Origin: Bacteroidota bacterium
GTDB taxonomy: Bacteria; Bacteroidota; Bacteroidia; Flavobacteriales_D; Crocinitomicaceae
DNA length: 64,000 bases
Assembly (NCBI GenBank): GCA_016192075.1
Contig: JACPUU010000018.1
Span: 124,001 to 188,000, forward strand
Reading direction: 5' to 3'
In this document: positions 41,801 to 51,190 of the stretch, one piece after another
Layout: each line of letters opens with the position of its first letter
Numbering within the stretch: the stretch's first letter is position 1
Notes under the pieces: generated by a model
Seen by the model: only the letters and a program-made list of their open reading frames with translations
The model's database searches: none
What the model was told of the DNA's origin: nothing
Translations under genes and position numbers: made by a program

Positions 41801-42458
41801 GGTTGCACATGAGATCAAAAATCCGCTGACACCTATGAAATTGTCTATTCAGCACCTGAAACGCTCTATTAACCTGGCCGATGACGATTCAAAAGAAAAA
41901 CTGGAACGCGTTACCAAATCATTGATTGATCAGATTGATGCATTGACCCAAATTGCCAATGAGTTTTCAAATTTTGCCAAAATGCCAAAAGCTGCTGAGC
42001 ATGAACTTGACCTCACTGAAATTCTGCGCAACGAAGCCACCGTTTTTGAAGATACTGATGAATACGATTTTAATGTACAGGTTGATTTTACCAAACCTGC
42101 CTGGGTATGGGCCGACAAGGACCTGTTGCTGCGCGTGTTCAACAACCTGATTAAAAACGCCACACAGGCCGTTTACCAGCTGGATGAATTTGACCACAAA
42201 GGAAAAGTGGAGGTGGCACTGGAAGAAACCGCTGATTATTTTATTGTCTCAATCAAAGACAACGGTGCCGGAATTTCTGAAGAAGCCCGAGATAAAATTT
42301 TTGTGCCTTATTTCACCACCAAATCTACCGGCACCGGACTTGGGCTTGCCATGTCAAAACAAATCATTGAAAACCACGGCGGCAAAATATGGTTTGATTC
42401 AAAACCCGGCGAAGGCACTACATTCTACGTGTCATTGAAAAAGCATAAAAAGGCCTAA
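38784..42458 (+). CDS. Large multi-TM HAMP sensor histidine kinase (NtrY-like)
   Basis: Multiple TM segments, HAMP region, REMAKQVAHEIKNPLTPMKLSIQHLKRS, NLIKNATQAV, DNGAGI, GTGLGLAMSK; overlaps udk by 17 bp. Confidence 0.92.
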   Translation: MSQRFKRKFVWSATFGFLLWLTGFYLYHFGLKYSITEADVKQFEQSYQEKCAELEKNLQTLLTGVETRQTEPEKFDFAREFAVKTNTDYFVYTQDTLSLWTTSSIPLSNTFDTTISDGNIVLLKNGWYKFEYISAGERLYVAAMLIKYEYDFENDELINKFSPNLMPDFKGKLVLTNEGYPVYNKYGKKIFNIAPLDEMEKNTTLELIIFFCYLFSFFILIQLLINGFQKLLLKKPLILIIFPISIVLLRIMWIKLNWLGPFDKFELFSPELFASDSVPSLGDLIINVAIFYLLVHFLLKRTRNWFKQGNTRVKLVIFIVPLFILSFLVAFEINNLIKDLVNDSQIKFELEYLFDLNIYSFISIALIGMAFYSYFRLIQYLVIQLRKSDLQLNRLAFLWFIISALYIIIDQSYSDHVLLTSLWPVLMSGTLLWFQYSEREYKFVHVLAALAFVAFYAAFILKGYSDSKEKEIRKALAEIISKDQDEMAEFDYNEIEKNLEKTNFLAPYFTGEFSQAQFNNDLESGPFEKLRDDYVLSFYLFRRNHEMVEDIKNYDVRDYERLIEIIRESGTQSTINPHIFFIEDYSDKLSYIAHFTISSGDSLHGHLITEMRSKKFPEEIGMPSLLLEKPVKFADQLKYYSIARYVNDKLVSPPRGDFSYPLNAVNHFSVINDFEESDGYSHYIHACEHGSLTLISKPINSGLTLFTSFSYLLLFFGLLLLIPTGFEQLQQGISIKGIKLNVRIQVVMIGIILLTLISFGLGSGFYVENKYNESNKGLIKEKIISVGMELKNKLGGEKKLRHELSDYLEYLLKKFSNIFLTDINLYTPEGDLLASSQPKIYTEGILSRKMNPEAYGQLRFMEKSEFIHEEQIGTLSYLSGYTPFFNKSGDILAYLNVQYISRQGELENQISGFLLAIINIMVLMLALSTILAITISNRLTRPLKYIQDSLRSIQIGAVSKPIEYSGSDEIGELVREYNKKVEELQINAEQLAKSERESAWREMAKQVAHEIKNPLTPMKLSIQHLKRSINLADDDSKEKLERVTKSLIDQIDALTQIANEFSNFAKMPKAAEHELDLTEILRNEATVFEDTDEYDFNVQVDFTKPAWVWADKDLLLRVFNNLIKNATQAVYQLDEFDHKGKVEVALEETADYFIVSIKDNGAGISEEARDKIFVPYFTTKSTGTGLGLAMSKQIIENHGGKIWFDSKPGEGTTFYVSLKKHKKA

Positions 42459-42461
42459 ACG

Positions 42462-42484
42462 CAAAAGCCTAGTATACGCTTTTG
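42462..42484. terminator. Possible bidirectional terminator hairpin between convergent genes
   Basis: CAAAAGC ctagtatac GCTTTTG. Confidence 0.5.
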
Positions 42485-42571
42485 ACAGACAAAAAAACAC
42501 CTTTGGCTGACGGGTACTTTCTTTCAACGTGTCAGGGAAAATGAACCGCAGCCATTTCACAGTGAAAGGTA

Positions 42572-43324
42572 TTAGTCCTTTTTTTCTTCGGTTGATTTGG
42601 GTTTATACTCGTAGCGGATTTCAATGCCACTTTCGGGTTCTTTTTCAGGTTGCGGTTCTGCCGGTATAACAGGCTCTTCTTTCCAATACTCAGATTCTGG
42701 TTCAATGCCCAGTTCCTCTTCCAGCTCATAGCGTAGTTTCTGAGGCTGCGGACCTTTGTATTTATACAAAACGGCTACAATTAAACCCGCAAAAAAACCA
42801 AGCGCATGCCCCTCCCAGGAGATGTTTACCGCTGTTGGAAATATGCCCCAGACCATGCTGCCGTAAAGAAAAATAATAAACAACGAAACGGCCGCAACGC
42901 GCATATTTTTTCTGAAAAATCCGCTAAATACCAGAAACGATGTCAACCCGTAAATCACACCACTCATACCAATGTGGTATGAATCACGTGCAAGCAGCCA
43001 CATGGCCATGCCGGTAAGCAGGTAAATAATCACAAACACCCGGGTTGCAATTGTACGGTAATGGTAAAACAACAACCAGGTAAGTATAAAAGCCGGAACG
43101 GAATTGTTGAAAAGGTGGCCCCAATCAGCGGTGCTGTGAATAAACGGCGCCGCAATTATTCCAATCAAACCAGAAGGTGTCTGTGGTAATATGCCATAAT
43201 GATACAGTTCCAGGTCAAACCCCAGGTTGATCACGTGAATAAACCACATGGTAAATACCAGTAAAAATGAAATGATAAGCGCTATGCGCGCTACTTTATT
43301 CTGAAGCATGCCTGACCGGAACAA
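42572..43324 (-). CDS. Rhomboid family intramembrane serine protease
   Basis: GMSGVIYG catalytic Ser motif and SWEGHALGFFAG catalytic His motif in a 6-TM protein. Confidence 0.9.
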   Translation of the reverse strand: MFRSGMLQNKVARIALIISFLLVFTMWFIHVINLGFDLELYHYGILPQTPSGLIGIIAAPFIHSTADWGHLFNNSVPAFILTWLLFYHYRTIATRVFVIIYLLTGMAMWLLARDSYHIGMSGVIYGLTSFLVFSGFFRKNMRVAAVSLFIIFLYGSMVWGIFPTAVNISWEGHALGFFAGLIVAVLYKYKGPQPQKLRYELEEELGIEPESEYWKEEPVIPAEPQPEKEPESGIEIRYEYKPKSTEEKKD

Positions 43325-43381
43325 ATAATATTCCGCAATGCAATACCTGTCTTATTGTCACAAAAACTTAAAAAACACCGA

Positions 43382-45226
43382 CTATTCGACGGTAACCGAT
43401 TTTGCCAGATTACGCGGCTGATCAACGTTGCACCCGCGCATTACAGCAATGTAGTATGAAATAAGCTGAAATGGAATGGTTGCCAGAATTGGCACAATAA
43501 TTTCGTCTGCATCCGGAATTTCGATCACATCCTCGGCCAAATCCCTTACAGAGGTGTCTCCTTCTGTCACAATAGCAATGATGCGTCCTTTGCGGGCCTT
43601 AACCTCCTGAATATTGGAAACCACCTTTTCATAATTGGGTCCTTTGGTTGCAATGACAAAAACAGGCATGTTTTCATCAATCAGCGCAATTGGTCCGTGT
43701 TTCATTTCAGCAGCCGGATACCCTTCAGCATGGATGTATGAAATTTCTTTCAGTTTAAGTGCTCCTTCCAGCGCAATTGGGAATGAGCTGCCGCGACCCA
43801 GGTAAAGTGCATTGTGCGCATCTTTATACTCGGTTGCAATGGCCTTGATGTGGTTGCTGCTTTGCAGCAGTTTTTCGATTTTTTTAGGCAGCGCCTCCAT
43901 TTCATCAAGCAATGCCTGAAAACGGTTGGGTGAAATGGTATTGCGTTTTTTGGCAATCATGGTAGCCAGCATAGCCAGCAATGTTACCTGCGTAGTAAAT
44001 GCCTTGGTTGAAGCTACACCAATTTCAGGTCCGGCGTGGGTGTATGATCCGCCATGTGTAATGCGTGAAATGGAACTTCCAACCACGTTTACAATGCCCA
44101 GAATGGTTGCTCCCATGTCTTTGGACATTTTCAGCGCGGCCAATGTATCAGCCGTTTCGCCCGACTGTGAGATGGCAATAACCACATCGTCTTTACGAAT
44201 AATGGGGTTGCGGTATCTGAATTCACTGGCATACTCTACCTCAACCGGAATGCGGGCCAGATCTTCAATGTAATATTCACCTACCAGGCCTGCATGCCAC
44301 GATGTGCCACAGGCAATAATAATGATGCGGTTTGCATTTGCAATCTGCTCTTCATACTGTTTCAAACCGCCCAGCATAATCCACCCTTCTTTGGCATTCA
44401 ACCGCCCGCGGAAAGAATCATGAATAGCCCGCGGCTGTTCGTAAATCTCTTTCAGCATAAAATGATCATAGCCCCCGCGCTCAAGCTCTTCAAGCTGCAT
44501 GGAAAGTTCTGTTATTTCAGGCGAAACTTCTTTGTTGTGAATGCTGATAATGCGCAACCCTTCTTTGCGGTCAATAATGGCTATCTGCTCATCTTCCAGG
44601 TAAACCACATTTTTGGTGTATTCAATAATCGGTGTTGCATCAGATGCCAGGTAATACTCATCTTCACCCAAACCAACCACCAGCGGACTACTTTTTTTGG
44701 CTGCAATTAATTTATTGGGTTCGTCTTTGGAAACAATGACAATAGCATAAGCACCATGCACTTCATTCAATGCAAGGCGCAGCGCTTCTACCAGGTCAAC
44801 TTTGTATTTTGATTTGATTTCTTCAATCAGGTGAACCAATACTTCAGTATCTGTTTCACTTTTGAATGTGTGACCCCGTTTAACCAGTTCTTTTTTAAGA
44901 ACATCGTAGTTTTCAATAATTCCATTGTGTACCAGCACCATTCGCCCGTCACCTGAAAAGTGCGGATGCGCATTGATGTCATTGGGTAAACCATGTGTTG
45001 CCCAGCGGGTATGGCCAATTCCAACTGACCCCAGGGTTGATTTTCCTTCAACAAAAGCAACCAGGTCCTGCACTTTTCCCTGTCGCTTGTAAACATTCAG
45101 CTGATTATCATTTTCAAGCAGTGCCACACCGGCGCTGTCATATCCACGGTATTCGAGTCTGCTCAATCCTTTGATCAAAACAGGATACGCTTTTTTACTT
45201 CCAATATATCCAACAATTCCGCACAT
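43382..45226 (-). CDS. glmS: Glutamine-fructose-6-phosphate aminotransferase (isomerizing)
   Basis: MCGIVGYIG, GHTRWATHG, two SIS domains, C-terminal NLAKSVTVE. Confidence 0.98.
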   Translation of the reverse strand: MCGIVGYIGSKKAYPVLIKGLSRLEYRGYDSAGVALLENDNQLNVYKRQGKVQDLVAFVEGKSTLGSVGIGHTRWATHGLPNDINAHPHFSGDGRMVLVHNGIIENYDVLKKELVKRGHTFKSETDTEVLVHLIEEIKSKYKVDLVEALRLALNEVHGAYAIVIVSKDEPNKLIAAKKSSPLVVGLGEDEYYLASDATPIIEYTKNVVYLEDEQIAIIDRKEGLRIISIHNKEVSPEITELSMQLEELERGGYDHFMLKEIYEQPRAIHDSFRGRLNAKEGWIMLGGLKQYEEQIANANRIIIIACGTSWHAGLVGEYYIEDLARIPVEVEYASEFRYRNPIIRKDDVVIAISQSGETADTLAALKMSKDMGATILGIVNVVGSSISRITHGGSYTHAGPEIGVASTKAFTTQVTLLAMLATMIAKKRNTISPNRFQALLDEMEALPKKIEKLLQSSNHIKAIATEYKDAHNALYLGRGSSFPIALEGALKLKEISYIHAEGYPAAEMKHGPIALIDENMPVFVIATKGPNYEKVVSNIQEVKARKGRIIAIVTEGDTSVRDLAEDVIEIPDADEIIVPILATIPFQLISYYIAVMRGCNVDQPRNLAKSVTVE

Positions 45227-45235
45227 AGGCTAATC

Positions 45236-46591
45236 TTAATAATTCGTATACGTAATTTCTAAACGGGCTTTTTGTTTGAGTGTTGTTTCTGAACCATTAA
45301 AAACTATTCGTTCAATGGTTGATCCAAAGAAGCTTGGGCTGTAAATGCGGAAACCTGTAAAATCACGCTCACCGGTTAACATTGCCTGAACCTCACGCGT
45401 TACCAGAAAACGGTATTCTTTGTTATCATCATCGTAAGCAACGGTTAACAGACTTGTGCCGGAACTGGCGTAATCAAGTGTTGTGGTTGAAAGCTGCCCA
45501 TCAATTATTTTGGCAATAAATAGTTTTGCAGAGGCATCAAAAACATCTGCCGTAAAATCCTGAACCGGCAAAATCAATTCGGCTTTGTTAATCACTTTAG
45601 GATCCCAGTTACCAAGCGAATCATAATTAAAATCCATCAGGTGTGGAATTTCAATGACTCCGCGCAAGGCACTTCCCTGGCTGTAAAATGCCTGTTCGCC
45701 TTTAGACTGATCAGCCAGTGCAGCTGCCACATCGGTTCCGGTGCGGTCATATTTAATATCATTGTAACGGGCACCTGAGCTGTTGAATTCAAAGGCATAT
45801 TCTTTGGGTGTTCCATTGTCTTTAAAGTACATGGTTACACCTGAAATTGAATTTTCAAGCACGGTGTAAAGTATCGTTCCCTGACCGGGTACCAGCCCCG
45901 TACCATTTACTTTAATGTAAAGCCCGTTGAAATACGACACAAAGCCATCATCTGTAGCCATATAACCACCATCGTTGGCAGCAACCATAGCCATTCCAAA
46001 TGCAGGATCAAGGTGAATGCGCAGGTGAGCCGGCAGGGTATCATCACCCACAATTTGTTCGGATACAATATCAGGCTGCTGGGTTTCAGATCCGGCCAGA
46101 ACAAGATTTGATCCGGTGGTTGTAGCAGAACTAAAGGTATAATACGTTGCATCACGATCCAGATCATCGGTAATTTCATAAACCTCAAATGTCATGGGTT
46201 GAATGTTTCCATAATAATTGAGGCTTGTATAACGCAGTGAAAGAACCACTGAATCCATTTGCAGTGTACCGGTAGCACCAAAAACAGGGCTTACCGAAGA
46301 GAGCCTCAGCTGGGTAACAATTCCACAATCTACTTTACCAAAAACCGGATCAGAATAAGACCCCAGCAGGTTAACTGCTGTTTCATCGGTTTCAACACTG
46401 TCAACCTCTTCGGTATAGGTTACCAGGGAAAATGTGTCTGTATAGGCTACACCCAATGAGCTTCCCTGAAGTTCATTACCAACCGGTGTTACTTCTTTTT
46501 TACAGGAAACCAGTGTATGGATTGCCATAAAAAAAACAGCGGAAAGTTTTAAAACCTTCCGCCGACTATTTATTTTTTTCTTTTCAGTCAT
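45236..46591 (-). CDS. DUF4270 family lipoprotein
   Basis: VSCKKEVTPVGNEL lipobox; LLGSYSDPVFGKVDCGIVTQLRLS typical DUF4270 segment; neighbourhood. Confidence 0.8.
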   Translation of the reverse strand: MTEKKKINSRRKVLKLSAVFFMAIHTLVSCKKEVTPVGNELQGSSLGVAYTDTFSLVTYTEEVDSVETDETAVNLLGSYSDPVFGKVDCGIVTQLRLSSVSPVFGATGTLQMDSVVLSLRYTSLNYYGNIQPMTFEVYEITDDLDRDATYYTFSSATTTGSNLVLAGSETQQPDIVSEQIVGDDTLPAHLRIHLDPAFGMAMVAANDGGYMATDDGFVSYFNGLYIKVNGTGLVPGQGTILYTVLENSISGVTMYFKDNGTPKEYAFEFNSSGARYNDIKYDRTGTDVAAALADQSKGEQAFYSQGSALRGVIEIPHLMDFNYDSLGNWDPKVINKAELILPVQDFTADVFDASAKLFIAKIIDGQLSTTTLDYASSGTSLLTVAYDDDNKEYRFLVTREVQAMLTGERDFTGFRIYSPSFFGSTIERIVFNGSETTLKQKARLEITYTNY

Positions 46592-46592
46592 T

Positions 46593-47411
46593 CTAAACTA
46601 CTACTTCTTCTATAATCTGATCGTAAAACTCGTCCATAGGCTTAACGAAAGATTCTTCAGGATAGTATTCAAGGAACGGAACACCTGATTTGCGGATGAT
46701 CGTTTTAAGTTCTGAACTGATTTCAGCACTTCCCTGAACCACACCGTCTGAAACCTTAATAGCCGCTTCATTGAGCGCATTGAAGTCTGTTTTTTTCAAA
46801 GGAGCAATGGTAGCCTCGTCAAAGCCGTCAAATTTAAGTTTTTCGTAAAATTTAGGGTCCCAATTTTTGTTAAATGCGTTGTCGTAAACTGAATAGATTA
46901 CTTTGGCCTCTGCAAAATGCGGGTCATTGTTGTATAATTTCTTGATATACAAGGGTGTTAATGCTGTCATCCAGCCGTGGCAGTGAATAATGTCCGGTTT
47001 CCAGCCCAGTTTTTTGACTGTCTCCAGCACACCGCGGCCAAAAAACATGGCGCGCTCGTCATTATCGGCATGATAATTTCCCTTATCATCACAAACAGTT
47101 GTTTTGCGACGGAAAAAATCTTCATTGTCAATAAAATAGACTTGAATTTTAGCTTGCGGTACAGATGCCACCTTAATAATAAGCGGGTGGTCAACATCGT
47201 TAATAATCAGGTTCATTCCCGACAGACGAATTACCTCATGTAACTGGTGTCTGCGCTCGTTGATACATCCGTAACGCGGCATAAATGCACGGATTTCTTT
47301 ACCGGCCTCCTGAATTCCCTGAGGGAGTTTTCGGGTGGCTACTGAGATGTCGCTGTTAGGTAAAAAAGGGGAAATTTCTTGTGAGATGAATAGCACTCGT
47401 TTTTTTTCCAT
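46593..47411 (-). CDS. Glycogen/starch synthase-like protein, GT5 N-terminal domain only
   Basis: KRVLFISQEISPFLPNSDISVATRKLPQGIQEAGKEIRAFMPRYG...PDIIHCHGWMTALTPLYIKK; 272 aa, ends before a GT-B C-terminal domain. Confidence 0.85.
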   Translation of the reverse strand: MEKKRVLFISQEISPFLPNSDISVATRKLPQGIQEAGKEIRAFMPRYGCINERRHQLHEVIRLSGMNLIINDVDHPLIIKVASVPQAKIQVYFIDNEDFFRRKTTVCDDKGNYHADNDERAMFFGRGVLETVKKLGWKPDIIHCHGWMTALTPLYIKKLYNNDPHFAEAKVIYSVYDNAFNKNWDPKFYEKLKFDGFDEATIAPLKKTDFNALNEAAIKVSDGVVQGSAEISSELKTIIRKSGVPFLEYYPEESFVKPMDEFYDQIIEEVVV

Positions 47412-47520
47412 AAAGGATGTCTACATTGAATAGTTAGCAAAATTACGAAAAAAAAAGCACATTTTCAACCAAAAAATATAGATTTGCCAGTTTGCCCAAT
47501 TCTAAAAGTAGGTCGTTCCC

Positions 47521-48372
47521 GTGCAAGTTTTCAACACAGCAGCCCGCCTGGCGGACTTTATCAAACAACTCAAAACTGAAAATACAGCTGTAAAAATAGG
47601 TTTTGTACCCACCATGGGCGCCCTGCATGAAGGGCACATGAAACTCATTAAGCAGGCCAAAGCCAATGCTGATGTGGTTTTAGCCTCTATTTTTGTGAAC
47701 CCAACCCAATTTAACGACCCTAAAGACCTGGAGCGCTACCCGCGTACGCCGCAGGCCGACCTGGATCTTTTAAAGCAGCACGGCTGTGACGGTGTCTTTA
47801 TGCCGGCTGTTGCTGATATCTACCCAAACGGTACTGCTGAAAACTATGTATTAGACTTTCAAGGCCTTGACCGGGTTATGGAAGGCGCCTTCAGACCGGG
47901 TCATTTCAACGGGGTGGCCCAGGTTGTCGAACGGTTTTTCAGAATTGTGAATCCTGACCTGGCCTTTTTTGGACGAAAAGACTTTCAGCAGGTAGCCATT
48001 ATCAAACACCTGGTGCGCGTAAAACACCTGCCGGTAGAAATTGTGGTGGTTGACACTGCCAGAAGTGTGGACGGGTTGGCTCTCAGCTCAAGAAATACCT
48101 TGCTGTCAGCTGACCAGAAAAAAGATGCACTGATCATTTTTAAAACGCTTTCAAAGGCTGTTGAACTGGCCAGGACCGAAAAAGATGCCAAAAAAGTGAA
48201 AGAACAACTTATTTCTTTTTTCAATACCGGATCACTGCGGCTTGAGTACCTTGAAATTGCAGATGATAGCACCCTGCAGCCCGTTGACACCCTTAAAGCC
48301 GGCTGTACCTGCTGCATTGCAGCCTTTTGCGGAACGGTCAGGCTAATTGATAACATGCCGCTTAACGGGTAA
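47521..48372 (+). CDS. panC: Pantothenate synthetase (GTG start)
   Basis: VPTMGALHEGHMKLI, SIFVNPTQFN, FFGRKDFQQVAII, SSRNTLLS. Confidence 0.97.
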   Translation: MQVFNTAARLADFIKQLKTENTAVKIGFVPTMGALHEGHMKLIKQAKANADVVLASIFVNPTQFNDPKDLERYPRTPQADLDLLKQHGCDGVFMPAVADIYPNGTAENYVLDFQGLDRVMEGAFRPGHFNGVAQVVERFFRIVNPDLAFFGRKDFQQVAIIKHLVRVKHLPVEIVVVDTARSVDGLALSSRNTLLSADQKKDALIIFKTLSKAVELARTEKDAKKVKEQLISFFNTGSLRLEYLEIADDSTLQPVDTLKAGCTCCIAAFCGTVRLIDNMPLNG

Positions 48373-48445
48373 CTGCAATTTTCAAGGCCTTATGCCCACA
48401 AGGTTTCCCTTCTTACATGTATCTTCAAACACAAAATAGCTTTCT

Positions 48446-50281
48446 TTGAGAAACCTGTGGATACTATATTGCCTTTTTCACGCGGCTGAACTCTTTTCAT
48501 TTGAAACCCGTTTTGCAGATAGCCTCTACCAGGAGGCCCGCACCCTGAATGGCAGAAAAGGTCTTGAATTTATGCTGGATCATTTCTATCCGGTTTTTAC
48601 GCGGAATTATCAGGACGGTACTACCTGGACTCAACAATCACTTCATTATTCAATGCTTTCTGCTGATCAGCACCTGATTGGCCGAAGTTATTTAAACCTG
48701 GGCATGAGCCATTACATGCGGGGTGACTATCCGGCTTGTTTGTTAAACTATCAGAAAGCCCTTGACCTTTTTGAAACGGTCAACGATCAGTCTTATATAG
48801 GAAGAACCTGCAATGAATTTTCAGTTTACTGGCGCAAACAAAAACAGTTTGACACCGGGCTTGAATACCTTGACCGGTCACTCAGCGTCTGCTCTGCCTG
48901 CCATGATACTGCCTGCGTGGAGACATCACTTAACAACCGGGCGGTGATTTATGAAATGATGGGCCGTTATGACCTGGCGCTTACTTATTATCGAAAAGCC
49001 GAAGAGGTAGCTGCAAGCATTCACGATTCACTTGGGCAAGCCTATACCTATATGGATGCGGCTCAATGTCACCGGTTAAATGGCAGCCTTGACTCGGCTG
49101 AAATGCTGATTGACCGTTCCATTGAAATTTTAACGCAGCTGGGAAACCTGCAGGGTGTTGGTTTAAACCTGGTGAACAAAGCTGCCCTGCTGGTTGAAAA
49201 AAATGAATTGAACAGCGCCGTGAGCGTTTATGAAGAATGCATCAGGCTGGCAGAGCGCATTAAGTATACCGATTTACTTAAAACCGCACATTATCAATTG
49301 GGGCAGACATACGCGCAGCAGAAAAATTTTGAAAAATCATTCGTGCATATTGAACGCAGCTATTTTCTGAGAGATAGTCTTTTGAACGAAGATAAATTAA
49401 AAGCACTTTCAGACATGGAGGTGAAGTATGAGACTGAAAAAATTGAAAAAAATCTGTTGGCCGAGCAGCAGGAGCATGTAAAAACAGAACTGCAGGTTGC
49501 AACACGTACCAACTGGCTCATTGGTTTGGGTGGATTTTCAGCTACTGCCCTTTTCCTGGGATTATTTCTCTACCAGCGCACATCACGCCTGGCACAAGCT
49601 GAAAAAGACCGTGCCGTTATTGCGGAGCGTGAAAAAAGCATTCAGGCCGTTTTTGACGCCACCGAAAAAGAGCGCAGCCGCATATCACGTGAACTGCACG
49701 ACGGCATTGGGCAACAGATGAGTGGCCTTAAACTGGCCTGGCAAAACCTGGCTGCCTCATCGGGTAACCAACTAACCGGCAACGAAAAAAACAAGCTGCA
49801 AACCCTTTCAAAAATTCTGGATGAAACGGCCGCAGAAGTACGCACACTCTCACACCAGATGATGCCTAAAGTACTCGAGAGTTTTGGCCTGACACCGGCA
49901 TTGGAAGATATGCTGGAAAAAGCCCTGCAGCACACACCGGTTAAATACCAGTTTGAAACTTATAATTTCAATGAACGGCTCCCTCAAAAAACAGAGCTCG
50001 CCCTTTTCAGAATTGCGCAGGAACTAATCAGCAACGTGATCAAACATGCCGCCGCCGATTTTGTATCAGTGCAACTTTTCAAAAATCAAAATCAACTGAT
50101 ACTGATTGTAGAAGACAATGGCAAAGGAATGCCTGAAACGCTGACGGCTGAAGGTCACGGTTTATTAAACATCAAATCAAGATTGAGCACCATTCAGGGG
50201 CAGGTAAATTTTGAACGCGGCCAAAATTCCGGAACTACAGTAACCGTAAGAGTTGTATTGGAGGCAGGTGACCTTGTCTGA
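48446..50281 (+). CDS. TPR-containing sensor histidine kinase (HisKA_3/NarX-DesK type; TTG start in track)
   Basis: TPR array, one TM, ERSRISRELHDGIGQQMSGLKLAWQNL, DNGKGMP...GHGLLNIKSR. Confidence 0.88.
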   Translation: MRNLWILYCLFHAAELFSFETRFADSLYQEARTLNGRKGLEFMLDHFYPVFTRNYQDGTTWTQQSLHYSMLSADQHLIGRSYLNLGMSHYMRGDYPACLLNYQKALDLFETVNDQSYIGRTCNEFSVYWRKQKQFDTGLEYLDRSLSVCSACHDTACVETSLNNRAVIYEMMGRYDLALTYYRKAEEVAASIHDSLGQAYTYMDAAQCHRLNGSLDSAEMLIDRSIEILTQLGNLQGVGLNLVNKAALLVEKNELNSAVSVYEECIRLAERIKYTDLLKTAHYQLGQTYAQQKNFEKSFVHIERSYFLRDSLLNEDKLKALSDMEVKYETEKIEKNLLAEQQEHVKTELQVATRTNWLIGLGGFSATALFLGLFLYQRTSRLAQAEKDRAVIAEREKSIQAVFDATEKERSRISRELHDGIGQQMSGLKLAWQNLAASSGNQLTGNEKNKLQTLSKILDETAAEVRTLSHQMMPKVLESFGLTPALEDMLEKALQHTPVKYQFETYNFNERLPQKTELALFRIAQELISNVIKHAAADFVSVQLFKNQNQLILIVEDNGKGMPETLTAEGHGLLNIKSRLSTIQGQVNFERGQNSGTTVTVRVVLEAGDLV

Positions 50282-50432
50282 TATACTGGTCCTGTATTGA
50301 CTAAAAAGTTTGCCTGGATTCGTATACATCAACAATCGGTTAGCACAAATTTTGCAAACGGAAAATGCCGCGCTGGTAAAAAACCAGGGTTGAACTATGT
50401 TCTGGATCAGAATCAGTTGACCGTTTATCGTT

Positions 50433-50440
50433 TATCTTTG
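50433..50440 (+). promoter_or_regulatory. Candidate -7 element TATCTTTG
   Basis: Matches TAnnTTTG 20 nt before response-regulator ATG. Confidence 0.3.
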
Positions 50441-50460
50441 AACTGACAGATTGTTATTTC

Positions 50461-51117
50461 ATGGGTAAAAAGCGTGTTCTTCTGGTTGATGATCACCAGT
50501 TGATTATTGATGGTTTGCGTGGTTTTATTGAAGCCGCTCCGGCGTATGCCGTGGTAGGTGAAGCCAACACCGGTACAGAGGCCGTAAGGCTTGCTGCTGT
50601 GCTAAACCCTGACGTTATTCTGATGGATATTGAAATGCCTGAAATGAGTGGCATTCAGGCCTGCCAGGAGATTAAAAAAACAATGCCTGATGTCAAAATC
50701 ATCATTGTATCCATGCATCATGAAAAACAACTTATCAAAAAATTAATTGACCTGGGCGCAGATGGTTACCTGCTCAAAAATTCCCAGCAGCAAGAGGTGA
50801 TGGATGCCCTTGAAAAAGTGCTCCGCAACCAATCGTATTTTTCGCAGGATGTGACCCTGTCACTGCTTGATAAATCAAACTCCAAAAACGCGTCGACCCA
50901 TTCTTCAGCTGTTTTACATGTTTCTCAACTGACGGAACGTGAAATTGAAATTCTGAAACTGGTAGCACAGGGCATGACAAATAAAGAAATTGGTGATTCA
51001 CTGAACATTTCACACCGCACAGTAGATACGCACCGCACCAACCTGATGAAAAAACTGGAGGTAACGAATGTGGCAGGCTTAATTCGTTTTGCGTTTAAGA
51101 ACGGGTTAATTCAATAA
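50461..51117 (+). CDS. NarL/LuxR-family response regulator
   Basis: VLLVDDHQLIIDGL, DVILMDIEMPEMSG, LTEREIEILKLVAQGMTNKEIGDSLNISHRTVDTHRTNLMKKL. Confidence 0.95.
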   Translation: MGKKRVLLVDDHQLIIDGLRGFIEAAPAYAVVGEANTGTEAVRLAAVLNPDVILMDIEMPEMSGIQACQEIKKTMPDVKIIIVSMHHEKQLIKKLIDLGADGYLLKNSQQQEVMDALEKVLRNQSYFSQDVTLSLLDKSNSKNASTHSSAVLHVSQLTEREIEILKLVAQGMTNKEIGDSLNISHRTVDTHRTNLMKKLEVTNVAGLIRFAFKNGLIQ

Positions 51118-51190
51118 CGTGTCTGTATACATAACCCACTGAGCGCTGCAAATTCCGCCGCCTATTCAAAAAGTAAATCTGACATTCTTG

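Noticed and set aside
46593-47411. Truncated starch synthase as a pseudogene
   Set aside because: Frame intact, within a block that appears conserved in Bacteroidota; better explained as a genuine N-domain-only protein.
48446-51117. TPR kinase plus NarL regulator as a novel system
   Set aside because: A standard Bacteroidota HisKA_3/NarL pair; nothing unusual visible.
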